A DNA stretch of 64,000 bases. Origin: Geobacter sp. (GTDB lineage Bacteria; Desulfobacterota; Desulfuromonadia; Geobacterales; Geobacteraceae). This document shows, piece after piece, positions 1 to 10,472 of the stretch. The notes beneath the pieces are model-generated. The model was not told where the DNA came from. It saw nothing but the letters and a program-made list of their open reading frames with translations, and made no database searches. The stretch's first letter is position 1. Every line of letters starts with the position of its first letter. The stretch is taken from assembly GCA_003314535.1 (NCBI GenBank), contig POSG01000001.1, positions 310,001-374,000 of the forward strand, given 5' to 3'. The position numbers and the translations under genes are program-made.

Positions 1-1695
1 CATTTTCTTGCGCTCGGTAATGTTGCGGATATGCTCGGCAACCAGGAACACGTCACCATTCTCGTCAAATATGGGAACTGCGCGAATTTCCACGTAACCC
101 TGGCGTTCATCATACTTTTCTGCGAAAACCGGCTTGCCTGAACGGAACACATCCCTTGCCGCGCACGGTTCGCAGGGGGAACCGCTCTCCGAGCAGAGCC
201 CTTCGAAGCAGTACGGATTCCTGCTCAGCATCTCGGGTTGCAATTCCCCATCGCTGCGCCAGTTGGTCTCAACGGTTTTCAGGTTCCTGTCCATCACGAC
301 CAGGTGATCAGGGTTTGTCTCGAATATCTTGCTGAGTATGTTACGCGAAGTCCTGAGCTGCTCCTCCGTAAGGCGCCGCATGCCGATATCGTGGTTCAGC
401 TCCTCGTTCACCTCTGCAAGCTGAGCGTTCAGGCTTGACAGCCGATGATTCAGCGTCGTCAGTTCGATTGTCCGCTCCGCGACCTTCACTTCCAGTTCAT
501 CGTTAGCCTTCCGTAGGACCGATTCCGCCTTTCTTCTCATGTGGATGATGAAAAGAAGCATGAACACGATGCACCCCAGGACCGCCATGCCGCCCAGGAC
601 GGCCCATACGACTTCTTTTCTGACCTTGTGGAATGCTGAGGGTTCGTTTATGATCTCGCTTCCTGCCGGCAGACTGCTCTCCGGGATGTGAAACCGCGCC
701 AGCTGCCGGTAATCGAACATGTACCTGGCCGGGTTTCCGTACCTGACAGGTACGGTTTCAACAGGACTCCCTCTCAAGATGCTCAGCGCCATTTCTCCCG
801 CAGCCCTGCCATGGTCGAACGCGCTGATGAGCTTGCCGCCGACAATGCCATGGCCGAGATTGAAGCCATAGACGCCATACACGGGAACCCGGGCAACTCC
901 GGAAATCCTGGAAATGCATTCCTTATTCTCATAGAACTGCGTGGAAGGACTGCCATAGAAAAAGGTATAGAAAACCAGAGTACTCTCGGGTAGAGCGGCA
1001 ACATCGCGGCAGATCACGTCCAGGTTCGGATTCGTCTCGAACCTGAAGCGGACTTTGCCCCGGTAAAGCGGAAACAGTTTTTCCAGCTCCTCTCTCATCC
1101 TGTCGCCCGCGTTTCCGGAGTCATTGATTATGAAAACCTCTTTTGCGTGGGGATGCAGCCTGAAAGCAAGGTCCAGGGTTTCACGCATGTCAGCCGTCTC
1201 GCTCACACCGGTGAACAGCTGCTTCCCTTGCAGTTCTTCCGGGCGGAAATAATTCACCCCGCAAAAAACAACGGGAATCTTACCGAACAGTTCGTCGCGA
1301 TGGTCTCGCAGGAACATGAAGGCATCGCTGTCGGAACAGATGATGAGTTCGAAGCGGGTTTTGACGTACTTGATCTTCATCAGCCTGACCAGCAAAGCGT
1401 AATACTGCTCGTCATTCGCCCACTTGGTATTCATGTTCTCGATGTAGAGCCTGGCTTGGCTTCTTACCGGGTCCAAGCCGCAAACTATCCCCCTGGTGAC
1501 ATCGTCAGTCCATTTGAAACCCTGATGGTAGGAATTGAGGAGAAGCACATTCTTCAACACATTCTTCTTTTCAAATGCCCGGGCGCCTGATGAAACTGCG
1601 AGAATCATCACCAGTATGAATATGGAGCAGATGAATTTCGAAGTAATTCTTGCCGCATCTGCCGGAAAGATTCGTATGGATTGATTGATTTTCAT
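1..1695 (-). CDS. Membrane sensor protein: ABC-type substrate-binding domain plus PAS domain (C-terminus cut by window edge)
   Basis: The open frame reads leftward from ATG 1695 and is still open at base 1 (565 codons seen). Residues about 19-40 form a signal/anchor segment. Residues about 45-340 resemble the ABC_sub_bind periplasmic-binding family ('VLLLNSYHQGFKWTDDV' near the start). A clear transmembrane helix lies at about 362-383, followed by a charged coiled-coil linker and a PAS domain ending in 'HIRNITERKKM', the usual PAS-to-output junction. The family normally continues into a histidine kinase or GGDEF output, which would lie beyond the left edge, so the output type is unknown. It probably senses a periplasmic ligand at the inner membrane. 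Confidence 0.85.
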   Translation of the reverse strand, partial: MKINQSIRIFPADAARITSKFICSIFILVMILAVSSGARAFEKKNVLKNVLLLNSYHQGFKWTDDVTRGIVCGLDPVRSQARLYIENMNTKWANDEQYYALLVRLMKIKYVKTRFELIICSDSDAFMFLRDHRDELFGKIPVVFCGVNYFRPEELQGKQLFTGVSETADMRETLDLAFRLHPHAKEVFIINDSGNAGDRMREELEKLFPLYRGKVRFRFETNPNLDVICRDVAALPESTLVFYTFFYGSPSTQFYENKECISRISGVARVPVYGVYGFNLGHGIVGGKLISAFDHGRAAGEMALSILRGSPVETVPVRYGNPARYMFDYRQLARFHIPESSLPAGSEIINEPSAFHKVRKEVVWAVLGGMAVLGCIVFMLLFIIHMRRKAESVLRKANDELEVKVAERTIELTTLNHRLSSLNAQLAEVNEELNHDIGMRRLTEEQLRTSRNILSKIFETNPDHLVVMDRNLKTVETNWRSDGELQPEMLSRNPYCFEGLCSESGSPCEPCAARDVFRSGKPVFAEKYDERQGYVEIRAVPIFDENGDVFLVAEHIRNITERKKM

Positions 1696-2147
1696 TGCGG
1701 AAGAGAACCGTTTTAGTCTGCTTCCAGTTGCGTAGTCGTGCATGCGGGAACTCCACCATCCAGGCCCGGAATCCTGGCTTCGCGCAGCAATTAAAATCAC
1801 GGCAGAAACCGGATCGCCACTTGATTAATTATTATCACCCAACGTTGCAACAAGGTGTCTTTTGCCCTGCAGCAATGAACAGGTAAGAACATACCATTCG
1901 CATACCCGCAGGGAAAAGTATTTTTTTGACAAAAAAATGAATACATCCTTTCCATTTCAGCATATTCTATTTTCCGGAAAGGAATTGCGGGGCGTTAAGC
2001 ATATCAGGATAGTTATCGGCAGGGCACTGAATATCTTGAGGGGGAAAAGAGTGGAGCTCCATGCAAAACGATCGGCAGCAAACACGATTGGACCTTTAGC
2101 CAATCAATATTTTCTAATACGAGGCATTGTTGCCGCTAGCTGGTGTT
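1696..2147. other. Intergenic region, no gene recognised
   Basis: This is the upstream region of the sensor gene. It is AT-richer than the flanking genes, for example around 1910-1975. Short open frames here have no ribosome-binding site and no recognisable motif. A weak promoter for the leftward sensor gene may lie near 1820-1850 (TTGCAA, 17 bp, TAATCA read on the minus strand), but this is speculative. Confidence 0.4.
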
Positions 2148-2211
2148 CATCCGGAAAGTTTCCCCGGGGCCGGAACGGGGCTTGTCGAACTTTACCAGGT
2201 GTTTCCGGATG
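2148..2211. repeat. Short copy of a MITE-like repeat (CATCCGGAA family)
   Basis: The ends are perfect inverted repeats: CATCCGGAAA at 2148-2157 and TTTCCGGATG at 2202-2211. The interior carries GGCCGGAACGGGGCTT and ACCAGGTGTTTC (the reverse complement of GAAACACCTGGT), which are the inner end sequences of the 200-bp copies near 27.4 and 50.1 kb. At 64 bp it looks like an internal-deletion derivative, in reverse orientation to those copies. It lies just past the 3' end of the oxidoreductase gene. Confidence 0.75.
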
Positions 2212-2219
2212 GACACGTG

Positions 2220-3227
2220 CTAACTGTCAAGCAGGCTGACAACCACCCTGCCCCTCATGCCGCCGTGCAGAATGGCCTGGATGTGCGTTTCAAGCTCCTG
2301 GAGGCTGCACTCGCTTGCCATCTCGCCGAGACGGGCCGGCTTCCAGCATGTGCCGAGGCGCGACCAGACCTCACGGCGCGTTTCCGGGGAAGCCTGGACC
2401 GAATCGACCCCGAGAAGACTGACCCCGCGCAAAATGAAGGGATAGACATTTACCGGCAGGTCCGGAGAACCGACAAGACCGCAGCAGGCAACAGTACCGC
2501 CATACTTGGTGCTCTTGAGAACGGCCGAAAGAGTTGAACCGCCGACCACGTCCACCGCGCCGGCCCAGCGTTCCGGCAGGAGCGCCTTCTCGGCGCCGGC
2601 GGCAATTTCGTTGCGATTCACCACGTCAACAGCGCCCAGGTCCCTGAGATACCCCTCGTCGGGCATTTTGCCGGTTGACGCCGTAACCCGGTATCCAGCC
2701 CCGGCAAGTATGGAGACGGCGATGCTCCCGACGCCTCCTGTCGCGCCGGTGACGAGAATATCCCCGCCATCGGGCATGACACCGGCCTGCTGCAGCTTCA
2801 GGACCGATAGCGCCGCCGTGAACCCGGCGGTCCCGAGAGCCATGCTCTCGCGCAGGGTCAGCCCTTCCGGAAGCTTTAACGCCCAGGACGCCGGAATGCG
2901 AATGTATTGGCCGAAGCCGCCGTCGGTCTCCATCCCCAAATCGTAACCTGTTACCAGCACCTTCTCGCCGGGGGAGAAATCTCCGCTCTCGCAGGAAACC
3001 ACTTCTCCGGCTGCGTCTATTCCCGGAGTATGCGGGAATTGCCGTGTAACTCCGGGGTGTCCCGTGGCCGAGAGGGCATCCTTGTAATTTAGGGATGAAT
3101 AATGCACGCGAATTATCATATCCCCCTGGGGCAGATCCGCCAGGGATCGCTCCCGGATTCCGCGCACGAACTGCTTCTCAGGAGTCCTTTCAACCACCAG
3201 CGCCTTGAACCTGGTTTCCATGTCCAT
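2220..3227 (-). CDS. YhdH/AcuI-type NADPH-dependent quinone/acrylyl-CoA oxidoreductase (MDR superfamily)
   Basis: 335 residues, the normal length for the YhdH/YhfP family of medium-chain dehydrogenases without zinc. The N-terminal GroES-like fold contains 'PHTPGIDAAGEV' (about 66-76). The Rossmann dinucleotide loop 'TGATGGVGS' is at about 160-168. AcuI members reduce acryloyl-CoA to propionyl-CoA with NADPH in the cytoplasm; other members act on quinones or enones, so the substrate is uncertain. The start ATG at 3227 follows a strong GGGAGGG site. It reads alone; the efflux operon on the same strand ends well upstream with the outer-membrane factor, 54 bp away. Confidence 0.85.
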   Translation of the reverse strand: MDMETRFKALVVERTPEKQFVRGIRERSLADLPQGDMIIRVHYSSLNYKDALSATGHPGVTRQFPHTPGIDAAGEVVSCESGDFSPGEKVLVTGYDLGMETDGGFGQYIRIPASWALKLPEGLTLRESMALGTAGFTAALSVLKLQQAGVMPDGGDILVTGATGGVGSIAVSILAGAGYRVTASTGKMPDEGYLRDLGAVDVVNRNEIAAGAEKALLPERWAGAVDVVGGSTLSAVLKSTKYGGTVACCGLVGSPDLPVNVYPFILRGVSLLGVDSVQASPETRREVWSRLGTCWKPARLGEMASECSLQELETHIQAILHGGMRGRVVVSLLDS

Positions 3228-3281
3228 TGAAGCCCTCCCTGATGCAGGAATAATAAAGCTCTGTCAGATTATACCATGTTT

Positions 3282-4691
3282 TCAGCTTCCGCCGCCCAAG
3301 ACCTTGTAAAGGGTCGCCAGGTTGATAAGACGTGTGAGGCGAACACCTATCAGGTTCTGCTGGGCCGCATAGAGAGAGCGCTGGGAGTCCAGAACGTTCA
3401 GGTAGCTGTCGACCCCCTTTTCGTAGCGTGCCCTGGAAAGGCTGTAGCTCTGGGCAGTGGCGTCGGCAAGGGACTGCTGTGCCTTCAGCTGGTCATCGAT
3501 CGTTCCCCGCTGCGCCAGTGCGTCGGCGACCTCCCGGAAAGCTGTCTGGATGGCCTTCTCGTACTGTGCCACCGCGATGTCGCGGTCCACTTCGGCCACC
3601 TTCAGATTGGCCCGGTTGGCGCCACCCTGGAATATGGGCAGGGTGATGCGCGGCGCAACGGAATAGACAAAGGAACCGGATACGAACAGATCACGCAGTT
3701 GATCGCTGCCGAAACCAACGGACGAGACCAATGTGATTCGAGGAAAAAAGGCCGCCCGCGCCGCCCCGATATTGGCATTGGCCCCTTTGAGAAGATGCTC
3801 GGCCTGGAGGATGTCCGGCCGGTTCAGCAAGACTTCCGAAGGCAAGCCGGGGCGCAGGTCCTTCAGTGCGGTCAGCGTATCGGAAAGAGCGGAAGGCAAA
3901 AGATCGGGAGTCACCGTGGAACCGACCACCAGGTCCAGGGCATTGAGGTCCTGGGCGGCGAGAGTCGTATAACGGGCTATGTCCACCCGTGCCGTGTCCA
4001 CGCTGGTCTGGGCCTGGTTGAGGTCGAGGGCGGATGAAATCCCGGCCTCGTAGCGGCTGCGGATCAACTGGAATGACGCCTGCTGGCTCGCCAGGGTTTC
4101 ACGTGCCAGCTTCAGCCACTCCCGGTCGGCCGCCAGGGTCAGATAGTTGGCCGCGACTTCGGCTACCAGGCTGATCTGGACACTGCGCCTTGCCTGCGCG
4201 GTGGCGAAAAACTGCTCCAGGGCCTGGTCCTTGAGACTGCGCACTCGGCCGAACAAGTCCAGTTCATAGGAGCTCATGCCCAGGCCCACGTTGTACTGGT
4301 GGATGTCCAAAGGAATCCCCAGGCCTGAAAAGTCCTCGGCCAGGCGCTGGTAGGTAGCGGATGCGGTAGTTTCAACCTTCGGGAACAGATCGGATCTCTG
4401 TATCTGGTATTGGGCCCTTGACTTCTCGATATTGAGGGCTGCCACACGCAGGTCCCGGTTGTTCTCAAGTGCCAGGGAGATAAGTTTGCGCAGCTTTTCG
4501 TCGACGAAGAATTCCTGCCAGGGAATTTCGGCGGCCGCCTTGGCCTGCGACGTTGCCGCATTCTCATTGTAGGACGGCCCCTCCGGCCAGGAAACCGGGA
4601 CAGGCGCTTCCGGCCTGGTGTATTTCGGCGCCATGGTGCAGCCTGCAAGGCCGATTGCCAGAGCGATCAACGGAATCCACATACGATTCAT
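3282..4691 (-). CDS. RND efflux outer-membrane factor, NodT family lipoprotein
   Basis: 470 residues from ATG 4691. A longer frame opens at 4781, but ATG 4691 follows GGAGGTG and gives a perfect lipoprotein signal with lipobox LAGC (Cys18). The body has the duplicated TolC/OEP architecture of alpha-helical barrels, with motifs such as '[12 protein letters not shown]' and '[12 protein letters not shown]' typical of NodT-family factors. It forms the outer-membrane duct for the pump encoded immediately upstream. Its start codon is one base after the pump stop codon, so the two genes are likely translationally coupled. Confidence 0.92.
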   Translation of the reverse strand: MNRMWIPLIALAIGLAGCTMAPKYTRPEAPVPVSWPEGPSYNENAATSQAKAAAEIPWQEFFVDEKLRKLISLALENNRDLRVAALNIEKSRAQYQIQRSDLFPKVETTASATYQRLAEDFSGLGIPLDIHQYNVGLGMSSYELDLFGRVRSLKDQALEQFFATAQARRSVQISLVAEVAANYLTLAADREWLKLARETLASQQASFQLIRSRYEAGISSALDLNQAQTSVDTARVDIARYTTLAAQDLNALDLVVGSTVTPDLLPSALSDTLTALKDLRPGLPSEVLLNRPDILQAEHLLKGANANIGAARAAFFPRITLVSSVGFGSDQLRDLFVSGSFVYSVAPRITLPIFQGGANRANLKVAEVDRDIAVAQYEKAIQTAFREVADALAQRGTIDDQLKAQQSLADATAQSYSLSRARYEKGVDSYLNVLDSQRSLYAAQQNLIGVRLTRLINLATLYKVLGGGS

Positions 4692-4692
4692 G

Positions 4693-7600
4693 TCAGGGCA
4701 CCTCCGGGGAACTGGCGGCAGCCGTTCGAGCGGAAGGCTGCCGCGCTTTTTTCCTGGCAAAAAGCCTTGAAACCAGGACAAAGAAGAACGGTATGAAAAT
4801 CAGGTCGATGAAGGTGGCCGAGAGCAGTCCGCCCGTGACCGCGGTTCCGATGGCGTTCTGGGCCGCGGCCCCGGCCCCCTTGGTCAAAGCCAGCGGCAGG
4901 GTGCCGAAGAAGAACGCCAGCGAGGTCATTACGACCGGACGGAGCCTGATCTTTATGGCCGTCAGTGTGGCCTCGACCAGCTCATGCCCGTCGTGCAGCT
5001 GGGCCTTGATGAACTGGATGATCAGGATGGCGTTCTTTGTCGAAAGTCCAATGGTGGTGAGGAGCCCTATCTGGAGATAGATGTCGTTTGGCAGCCCCCG
5101 CAGCGTGACCGCCGTAACGGCGCCCACCAGGCCCAGCGGCAGCATCAGCAGGTTGACGAAGGGTATGGTCCAGCTTTCATACAGGGCCGCCACGCTGAGA
5201 AACACCACCAGGAGGGAAATTGCATACAGGGCCGGCGCCTGTTTGCCCGCCTGCTTCTCTTCGTACGACAGGCCGGTCCATTCGTAACCGATCCCGGCCG
5301 GAAGCTGGTCTGCCATTTTCTCAACCTCGGTCATTGCTTCGCCGGTGCTCACTCCGGGCGCAGCCTGTCCCATGATCTCCACCGCCGGTATGCCGTTGTA
5401 GCGCTCCAATCGGGGCGAGCCGTACTGCCAGTGGGCAGTGGAAAACGCGGAAAACGGCACCATTTCGCCGGCCTGGTTGCGGATATACCAGGTGTTTATA
5501 TCCTCGGGCAGCATCCGGTAGCGCGGGTCGGACTGGAGATAGACTTTCTTGACCCGGCCCTTTTCGATGAAGTCGTTGACGTAGGAACTGCCCCAGGCGG
5601 TCGCCAGGACATCGTTGATGTTGGACATGGATACGCCCAGCGCCCCCGCCCGCACATCATCGATGTCGAGCTTGAACTGTGGCGTATCGTCCTGGCCGTT
5701 GGGGCGCACCGCCGTCAACCTGGGATTTTTCATGGCCATCCCCAGCAGCTGGTTGCGCGCCTCCATGAGCTTGTCGTGACCCAGGCCGGCCCGGTCCTGC
5801 AACTCGAAGTCGAAGCCGTTGGCCGTGCCCAGCTCGATCACCGCAGGCGGCGAGAAGGCGAAGGCCATCCCGTCGCGGTACTGTGAAAACTCCTTCATGG
5901 CCCGGGCAGCCACGGCAGGGGCTTTCAAGTCGGCCGTCTTGCGCAGCTTCCAGTCCTTGAGCTTGACGAACGCCAGCCCCATGTTCTGGCCGCGGCCGGC
6001 AAAACTGAATCCGGCCACGGATATGATGGTCTCGACGGATTTTGTTTCCTTCTCAAGAAAATGCTTCTCCATCCTTTGGATCAGCTGCAGTGTCCGCTCC
6101 TGGGTGGCGCCGGCAGGCAGCTGCAACTGGCAGATGATGAACCCCTGGTCCTCATCGGGCAGGAAGGCGGTGGGAAGACGATGGAAGAAAAGCATCATGG
6201 CGGCGACGATTGAAGCGTACACCACCAGGTAACGCACCGGTTTGCCGAAGGAGCGGCCGACTATTGCTTCGTATTTCCTCCTGGCCAGGTCGAAATACTT
6301 GTTGAACCAGCGGAAAAACGGGCAGAACCAGCCGCTCTCGCACGCTTCGTGCCCCTTTTCGACCGGCTTGAGCAGGGTCGCGCACAGGGCCGGGGTCAGG
6401 ATCATGGCCGTCATCACCGACAGGATCATGGCCGAAATGATGGTTATGGAGAACTGGCGGTAGATTACCCCGGTGGAGCCACCGAAGAAGGCCATGGGCA
6501 GGAAGACCGCCGTCAGCACGGTGGCGATGCCCCACAGGGCGCTGGTGATCTGCCCCATGGATTTCACCGTGGCGTCATGGGGAGACAACCCCTCCTCGGT
6601 CATGATCCGCTCCACGTTCTCCACCACGACGATTGCGTCGTCAACCAGGAGACCGATGACGATCACCAGGGCGAACATGGTCAGGGTGTTGATGGAAAAT
6701 CCGGCAGCTGACAGGACACCCATGGTGCCGAGCAGGACCACCGGAACCGCGATGGTCGGGATCAGGGTGGCGCGGATGTTCTGCAGGAACAGGAACATTA
6801 TGACGAAGACCAGCAGAATTGCTTCCACCAGGGTCTGGACCACCTCTTCGATGGAGATCTTGATGAAGGGCGTTGTATCGTAGGGATAGACCACCTTCAT
6901 GCCGGCTGGGAAATATTTCGACATCTCCTCCATCTTCGCCTTGACCCGGTTTCCCGTGTCCAGGGCGTTGGCGCCGGCGGCAAGCCTGAGCGCCATTCCG
7001 CCCATGGGCTTGCCCTTGTAGCGTGCCTCTATGTCGTAGTTCTCCGTGCCGACCTTGCAGTCAGCCACATCCTTGAGCTTTACTGTCGAGCCGTCGCTGT
7101 TGGTGCGCAGGACGATGGCATCAAACTGCTCCGGAGTCTGCAACAGGGTGCGGGCCGTGATGGTGGCGTTCAGCTGCTGACCCGGCGGCGCCGGGTTTCC
7201 GCCGAACTGCCCGGCCGAGACCTGGGCGTTCTGGGCCTGGATTGCCGAAATCACGTCGCTGGTGGTCAGGTGGTAGTTGTTCAGCCTGGCCGGGTCCAGC
7301 CAGATGCGCATGGCGTTCTGGGATCCGAAAACCGTTACTTCGCCGACCCCTTCCGTCCGGCTGATGGTGTCCTGCACGTTGGCCACCAGGTAGTCGGTCA
7401 GTTCGGGACGGCCCATGGAACCGTCCTCGGACGTCAAGCCGATGATCAGCAGGAAGTTCCTGGTGGATTTGACCACCTGGATTCCCTGCTTCTGCACGAT
7501 CTGGGGCAGAAGAGGCGTGGCCAGCTGAAGCTTGTTCTGCACCTGTACCTGGGCGATGTTCGGGTCGGTGCCCGCCTTGAAGGTCAGGTTGATGGCCACC

Positions 7601-7860
7601 GTGCCGGCCGAGTCGCTGGTGGAGGACATGTAGATCAGGTTGTCGATGCCGTTCAGCTTCTGCTCGATGACCTGGGTGACCGTATCCTGCACGGTCTGGG
7701 CGGAAGCCCCGGGATAGACGGCATTTATGGTTATCTGGGGCGGCGCGATGGGCGGATACTGGGAAACCGGCAGCGTCTTGATGGCCAGGAGGCCGGCCAG
7801 CATGACCATGATGGCGATGACCCAGGCGAATATGGGGCGATTTATGAAGAAGCGGGGCAT
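4693..7860 (-). CDS. RND multidrug efflux pump, AcrB/HAE1 family
   Basis: 1055 residues, the full length of a HAE1-family inner-membrane pump, with 12 expected helices and two large periplasmic loops. The N-terminus '[17 protein letters not shown]' is the standard opening of AcrB/MexB proteins. The proton-relay Asp pair appears in '[14 protein letters not shown]' near residues 404-405. It exports hydrophobic drugs or solvents using the proton gradient, working with the adaptor upstream and the outer-membrane factor downstream. The adaptor gene ends 15 bp upstream. Regulation is expected through the TetR protein at 9.1-9.7 kb. Confidence 0.96.
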   Translation of the reverse strand: MPRFFINRPIFAWVIAIMVMLAGLLAIKTLPVSQYPPIAPPQITINAVYPGASAQTVQDTVTQVIEQKLNGIDNLIYMSSTSDSAGTVAINLTFKAGTDPNIAQVQVQNKLQLATPLLPQIVQKQGIQVVKSTRNFLLIIGLTSEDGSMGRPELTDYLVANVQDTISRTEGVGEVTVFGSQNAMRIWLDPARLNNYHLTTSDVISAIQAQNAQVSAGQFGGNPAPPGQQLNATITARTLLQTPEQFDAIVLRTNSDGSTVKLKDVADCKVGTENYDIEARYKGKPMGGMALRLAAGANALDTGNRVKAKMEEMSKYFPAGMKVVYPYDTTPFIKISIEEVVQTLVEAILLVFVIMFLFLQNIRATLIPTIAVPVVLLGTMGVLSAAGFSINTLTMFALVIVIGLLVDDAIVVVENVERIMTEEGLSPHDATVKSMGQITSALWGIATVLTAVFLPMAFFGGSTGVIYRQFSITIISAMILSVMTAMILTPALCATLLKPVEKGHEACESGWFCPFFRWFNKYFDLARRKYEAIVGRSFGKPVRYLVVYASIVAAMMLFFHRLPTAFLPDEDQGFIICQLQLPAGATQERTLQLIQRMEKHFLEKETKSVETIISVAGFSFAGRGQNMGLAFVKLKDWKLRKTADLKAPAVAARAMKEFSQYRDGMAFAFSPPAVIELGTANGFDFELQDRAGLGHDKLMEARNQLLGMAMKNPRLTAVRPNGQDDTPQFKLDIDDVRAGALGVSMSNINDVLATAWGSSYVNDFIEKGRVKKVYLQSDPRYRMLPEDINTWYIRNQAGEMVPFSAFSTAHWQYGSPRLERYNGIPAVEIMGQAAPGVSTGEAMTEVEKMADQLPAGIGYEWTGLSYEEKQAGKQAPALYAISLLVVFLSVAALYESWTIPFVNLLMLPLGLVGAVTAVTLRGLPNDIYLQIGLLTTIGLSTKNAILIIQFIKAQLHDGHELVEATLTAIKIRLRPVVMTSLAFFFGTLPLALTKGAGAAAQNAIGTAVTGGLLSATFIDLIFIPFFFVLVSRLFARKKARQPSARTAAASSPEVP

Positions 7861-7875
7861 GGAAAGGCTCCTTTG

Positions 7876-9060
7876 TTATTTCTTCGCTGTAGCTGCAGGA
7901 GATGCGGCCGGCTTCGAACCGAACGGCACGACCTTGACCTTGGTATCCGGCTTGGCCTTCTGGAGCCCCTCCAGGATTACGCGGTCGCCGGCCTTCAGCC
8001 CTTCGCTCACCAGCCAGTTGTCGCCCACGGTCCGCGCAACCTTGATGACCCGTTGTTCAACTTTGTCTCCGGCGCCGACCACCAGGGCCGTGGCATTGCC
8101 GGCCTGGTTCCGGGAGACTCCCCGCTGGGGCACCAGGATCGCCTGGTCGTTGACCCCCTCCTCGACCACGGCGCGCACGAACATGCCCGGAAGCAGCACC
8201 TGTTTCGGGTTGGGGAAAACCGCCCGCAGCGTTATGGACCCTGTGCTCTGGTCAACAGTCACTTCGGAAAATTTCAGCGTGCCCGGCAGCGGGTATGCGC
8301 TGCCGTCCTCCAGTTTCAGTTTGACCCGCGCCTGGGTCGAACCGTTCTCCTTCAGCAGGCCGCTGGCCAGGTTCTGCTTGAGCCGCAGCATTTCGGCGCT
8401 GGATTGGGTCACATCCACGTACATGGAGCTGAGCTGCTGGATGGTTGCCAGCGCCGACGCCTGGCTCGCTGTCACCAGCGCACCGTTGGTCACTGTCGAA
8501 CGGCCGATCCGGCCGGAGATCGGGGCAGTCACCCTGGTATAGGCCAGGTTGATGCGGGCCGTCTCGACTGCAGCCTTGCTGGAGGCGAGGTCCGCCTCTG
8601 CCTGCTTGAGCGCCGCGTTGGCGTCGTCATAATCCTGCTGGCTCACGGCCTTGATCTTGACCAGGTCGCGAAAGCGTTGTTCTTTGAGCCGGGCCGGCAT
8701 CAGGTTGGCCTCCGCCCTTGACTGGGCCGCCCTGGCGCTGGCGTATGCCGCCTTATAGGTAGCCGGGTCGATCTGGTAGAGCACCTGCCCCGCCTTCACG
8801 TCAGTGCCCTCGGTAAAGAGGCGCTTCTGTATGATGCCTCCCACCTGTGGTCTGACCTCGGCAATCAGGTGGGCCGATGTCCGTCCGGGAAGCTCAGTGG
8901 TCAGGGTCACGCTCTGGGGCTGGATCACGATCACACCGACTTCGGGAGGGCCCGCCGCTGCCATGCTTGCATTGTTTTTTTTCCCGCATCCGGCAATCAT
9001 CAGCGTGCCGGCAAGAACTCCCGCCATGAAAAACGACATTGCTCTGTGACTGGTCAGCAT
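7876..9060 (-). CDS. RND efflux periplasmic adaptor (AcrA/MexA family lipoprotein)
   Basis: 394 residues from ATG 9060, preceded by AGAGGTG; a GTG two codons earlier is less likely. The signal peptide ends in lipobox IAGC (Cys25), so the protein is anchored in the inner membrane facing the periplasm. Barrel-sandwich and hairpin segments are visible ('VRPQVGGIIQKRLFTEGTDV' and the coiled-coil region after it, then 'ITAPISGRIGRS'-like lipoyl half, here 'VTAPISGRIGRS'). It bridges pump and outer-membrane duct. It is the first gene of the three-gene efflux operon, and its promoter region carries a TetR-type palindrome. Confidence 0.94.
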   Translation of the reverse strand: MLTSHRAMSFFMAGVLAGTLMIAGCGKKNNASMAAAGPPEVGVIVIQPQSVTLTTELPGRTSAHLIAEVRPQVGGIIQKRLFTEGTDVKAGQVLYQIDPATYKAAYASARAAQSRAEANLMPARLKEQRFRDLVKIKAVSQQDYDDANAALKQAEADLASSKAAVETARINLAYTRVTAPISGRIGRSTVTNGALVTASQASALATIQQLSSMYVDVTQSSAEMLRLKQNLASGLLKENGSTQARVKLKLEDGSAYPLPGTLKFSEVTVDQSTGSITLRAVFPNPKQVLLPGMFVRAVVEEGVNDQAILVPQRGVSRNQAGNATALVVGAGDKVEQRVIKVARTVGDNWLVSEGLKAGDRVILEGLQKAKPDTKVKVVPFGSKPAASPAATAKK

Positions 9061-9081
9061 AAGCACCTCTATGATTTAATT

Positions 9082-9097
9082 GAATGAACGTTCATTC
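9082..9097. promoter_or_regulatory. TetR operator, downstream copy (efflux operon promoter)
   Basis: GAATGAACGTTCATTC is a perfect 16-bp palindrome lying between the TetR gene and the adaptor gene, 22 bp upstream of the adaptor start. An identical copy lies upstream of the TetR gene. The position and the matching copy make it the likely repressor site controlling the efflux operon. Confidence 0.85.
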
Positions 9098-9102
9098 CCC
9101 AA

Positions 9103-9678
9103 CTATCTCTTAACCGCGTCCCAACATGCCTCTATGGTCCGATCAATCATTGAGTCGTCCAATTGGACAAAGCCCAGAACATGGTCCCGCGCCACTGCAA
9201 GGAGAGGACCGAATGCCAGACAGAAGAGTATGACCAGCGGAAAATCCTTGAGGACCTGCTGGGCTGCTCCCTGTTCGAACAGTTCCCTGAACACATCGCA
9301 ATGCCCTTCTTTCCCCAGCATCTTATCCCGCCGGAAAGCAATGCCGTAGGGTGAATTGTGGAACTGCTCCATGTAGCGGAAGCACAGGGGATATTCGATG
9401 AAATAGCGCAACAGTTTTGTACCGAGGTGTAGAAAACGCGACCTGAACGGAGCCGTCTCGGCATAGCCTGCCAGGATATAGGGGTATATTCTTTCTTCGA
9501 GATCCTTGTAAAGCTCCCTGATAAGGACATCCCTGCTTTCGAAATACCTGTAAATGGTACCGGCGCCGACCCCGGCCTGCATGGCGATCAGGGCCATGGG
9601 CGCGCCATGAAAACCCTGCTCGGTAAACAGGTCAAGCGCCGCTTTCAATATTTCTCCGCGTCTGTCCGGTTTCATCAT
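9103..9678 (-). CDS. TetR/AcrR-family repressor of the efflux operon
   Basis: About 191 residues. The N-terminal helix-turn-helix is clear: 'ALDLFTEQGFHGAPMALIA' then 'AGVGAGTIYRYFESRDVL'. The C-terminal ligand domain is variable, as in the family. I chose ATG 9678 because a GGGGAGAG site stands 8 bases before it; ATG 9675 is equally possible, and an ATG at 9696 lacks a site. The gene lies upstream of the efflux genes on the same strand, with identical palindromes before and after it. This suggests repression of both its own gene and the pump, released by a pump substrate. The inducer is unknown. Confidence 0.93.
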   Translation of the reverse strand: MMKPDRRGEILKAALDLFTEQGFHGAPMALIAMQAGVGAGTIYRYFESRDVLIRELYKDLEERIYPYILAGYAETAPFRSRFLHLGTKLLRYFIEYPLCFRYMEQFHNSPYGIAFRRDKMLGKEGHCDVFRELFEQGAAQQVLKDFPLVILFCLAFGPLLAVARDHVLGFVQLDDSMIDRTIEACWDAVKR

Positions 9679-9701
9679 CAAACAATCTCTCCCCATTAAC
9701 G

Positions 9702-9717
9702 GAATGAACGTTCATTC
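9702..9717. promoter_or_regulatory. TetR operator, upstream copy (autoregulation)
   Basis: A second perfect 16-bp palindrome GAATGAACGTTCATTC, identical to the one at 9082-9097, sits 23 bp upstream of the TetR start codon. It most likely mediates autorepression. Confidence 0.85.
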
Positions 9718-9929
9718 TTTTACTCCCCAGGTTCCACCTTGTCAAGCGATAAAATCGAGTCTCCTCATGGGCTCAAGCCTGCACGGAGCCGTTCACACGG
9801 CCAGAGCGGCCCAATGTAAAGAGAACGCTCTCCGCAGGCATTCGATCAGGTTGGCAAATGGTTCTCGTTTTGAAATGCTTCGGGCAAATCCCGGACGGGC
9901 GCCTTACAGATTCGTGGGATGGGGGCTGT

Positions 9930-10472
9930 CTAGCGCTTGACCTTTCCCGGAAAATTCTTACGCAGCTTGTCTATCTTGGGTTCGATGACGACCTGGCAGT
10001 AGGCCTCTTCGGGATGGTTGAGGAAATAATCCCTATGTCGCGCGTCAGCCGGGTAGAAATTCGTGTACGGCACGATTTCGGTGACGATGGGAGCCGGCCA
10101 GCTGCCGGACGCATCCATTTCGCGCCTGGATTTTTCCGCCGTTATTCTCTGCTCTTCACTGTGACAAAAAATGACTGACCGGTACTGGGGCCCGGAATCG
10201 TGCCCCTGCCGGTTTTTTGTGGTGGGATCGTGGGTGCGCCAGAAAACGGCGAGGATATCATCGAATGAGATTACTTCAGGATCAAAGGTGATCTGCACGG
10301 CTTCGGCGTGGCCGGTATTGCCCATGCAAACCTGCTCGTAGAGCGGATTTGCCACATGCCCTCCGGCATAGCCCGACACCACGTGCTCCACCCCCTTCAG
10401 GCTCTGGAACACCGCCTCCACGCACCAGAAGCACCCCGCGCCCAGGGTCGCGGTTTCGAGTTTCCCGTTCAT
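9930..10472 (-). CDS. msrA: Peptide methionine sulfoxide reductase A
   Basis: 180 residues from ATG 10472, which follows a strong GGGAGGTG site; an in-frame ATG 13 codons earlier is not needed. The MsrA active-site motif GCFWC is at residues 13-17 with catalytic Cys14. 'SGYAGGHVANPLYEQV' and 'THDPTTKNRQGHDSGPQYRS' are further family blocks. The enzyme reduces methionine-S-sulfoxide in proteins using thioredoxin and repairs oxidative damage. No signal peptide is visible, so it is probably cytoplasmic. It stands alone, with 212 bp of unremarkable DNA between it and the TetR operator. Confidence 0.96.
   Translation of the reverse strand: MNGKLETATLGAGCFWCVEAVFQSLKGVEHVVSGYAGGHVANPLYEQVCMGNTGHAEAVQITFDPEVISFDDILAVFWRTHDPTTKNRQGHDSGPQYRSVIFCHSEEQRITAEKSRREMDASGSWPAPIVTEIVPYTNFYPADARHRDYFLNHPEEAYCQVVIEPKIDKLRKNFPGKVKR

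Noticed and set aside
7270-8721. Long plus-strand open frame opposite the efflux pump and adaptor
   Set aside because: Composition shadow of the real minus-strand genes; no start signal or family.
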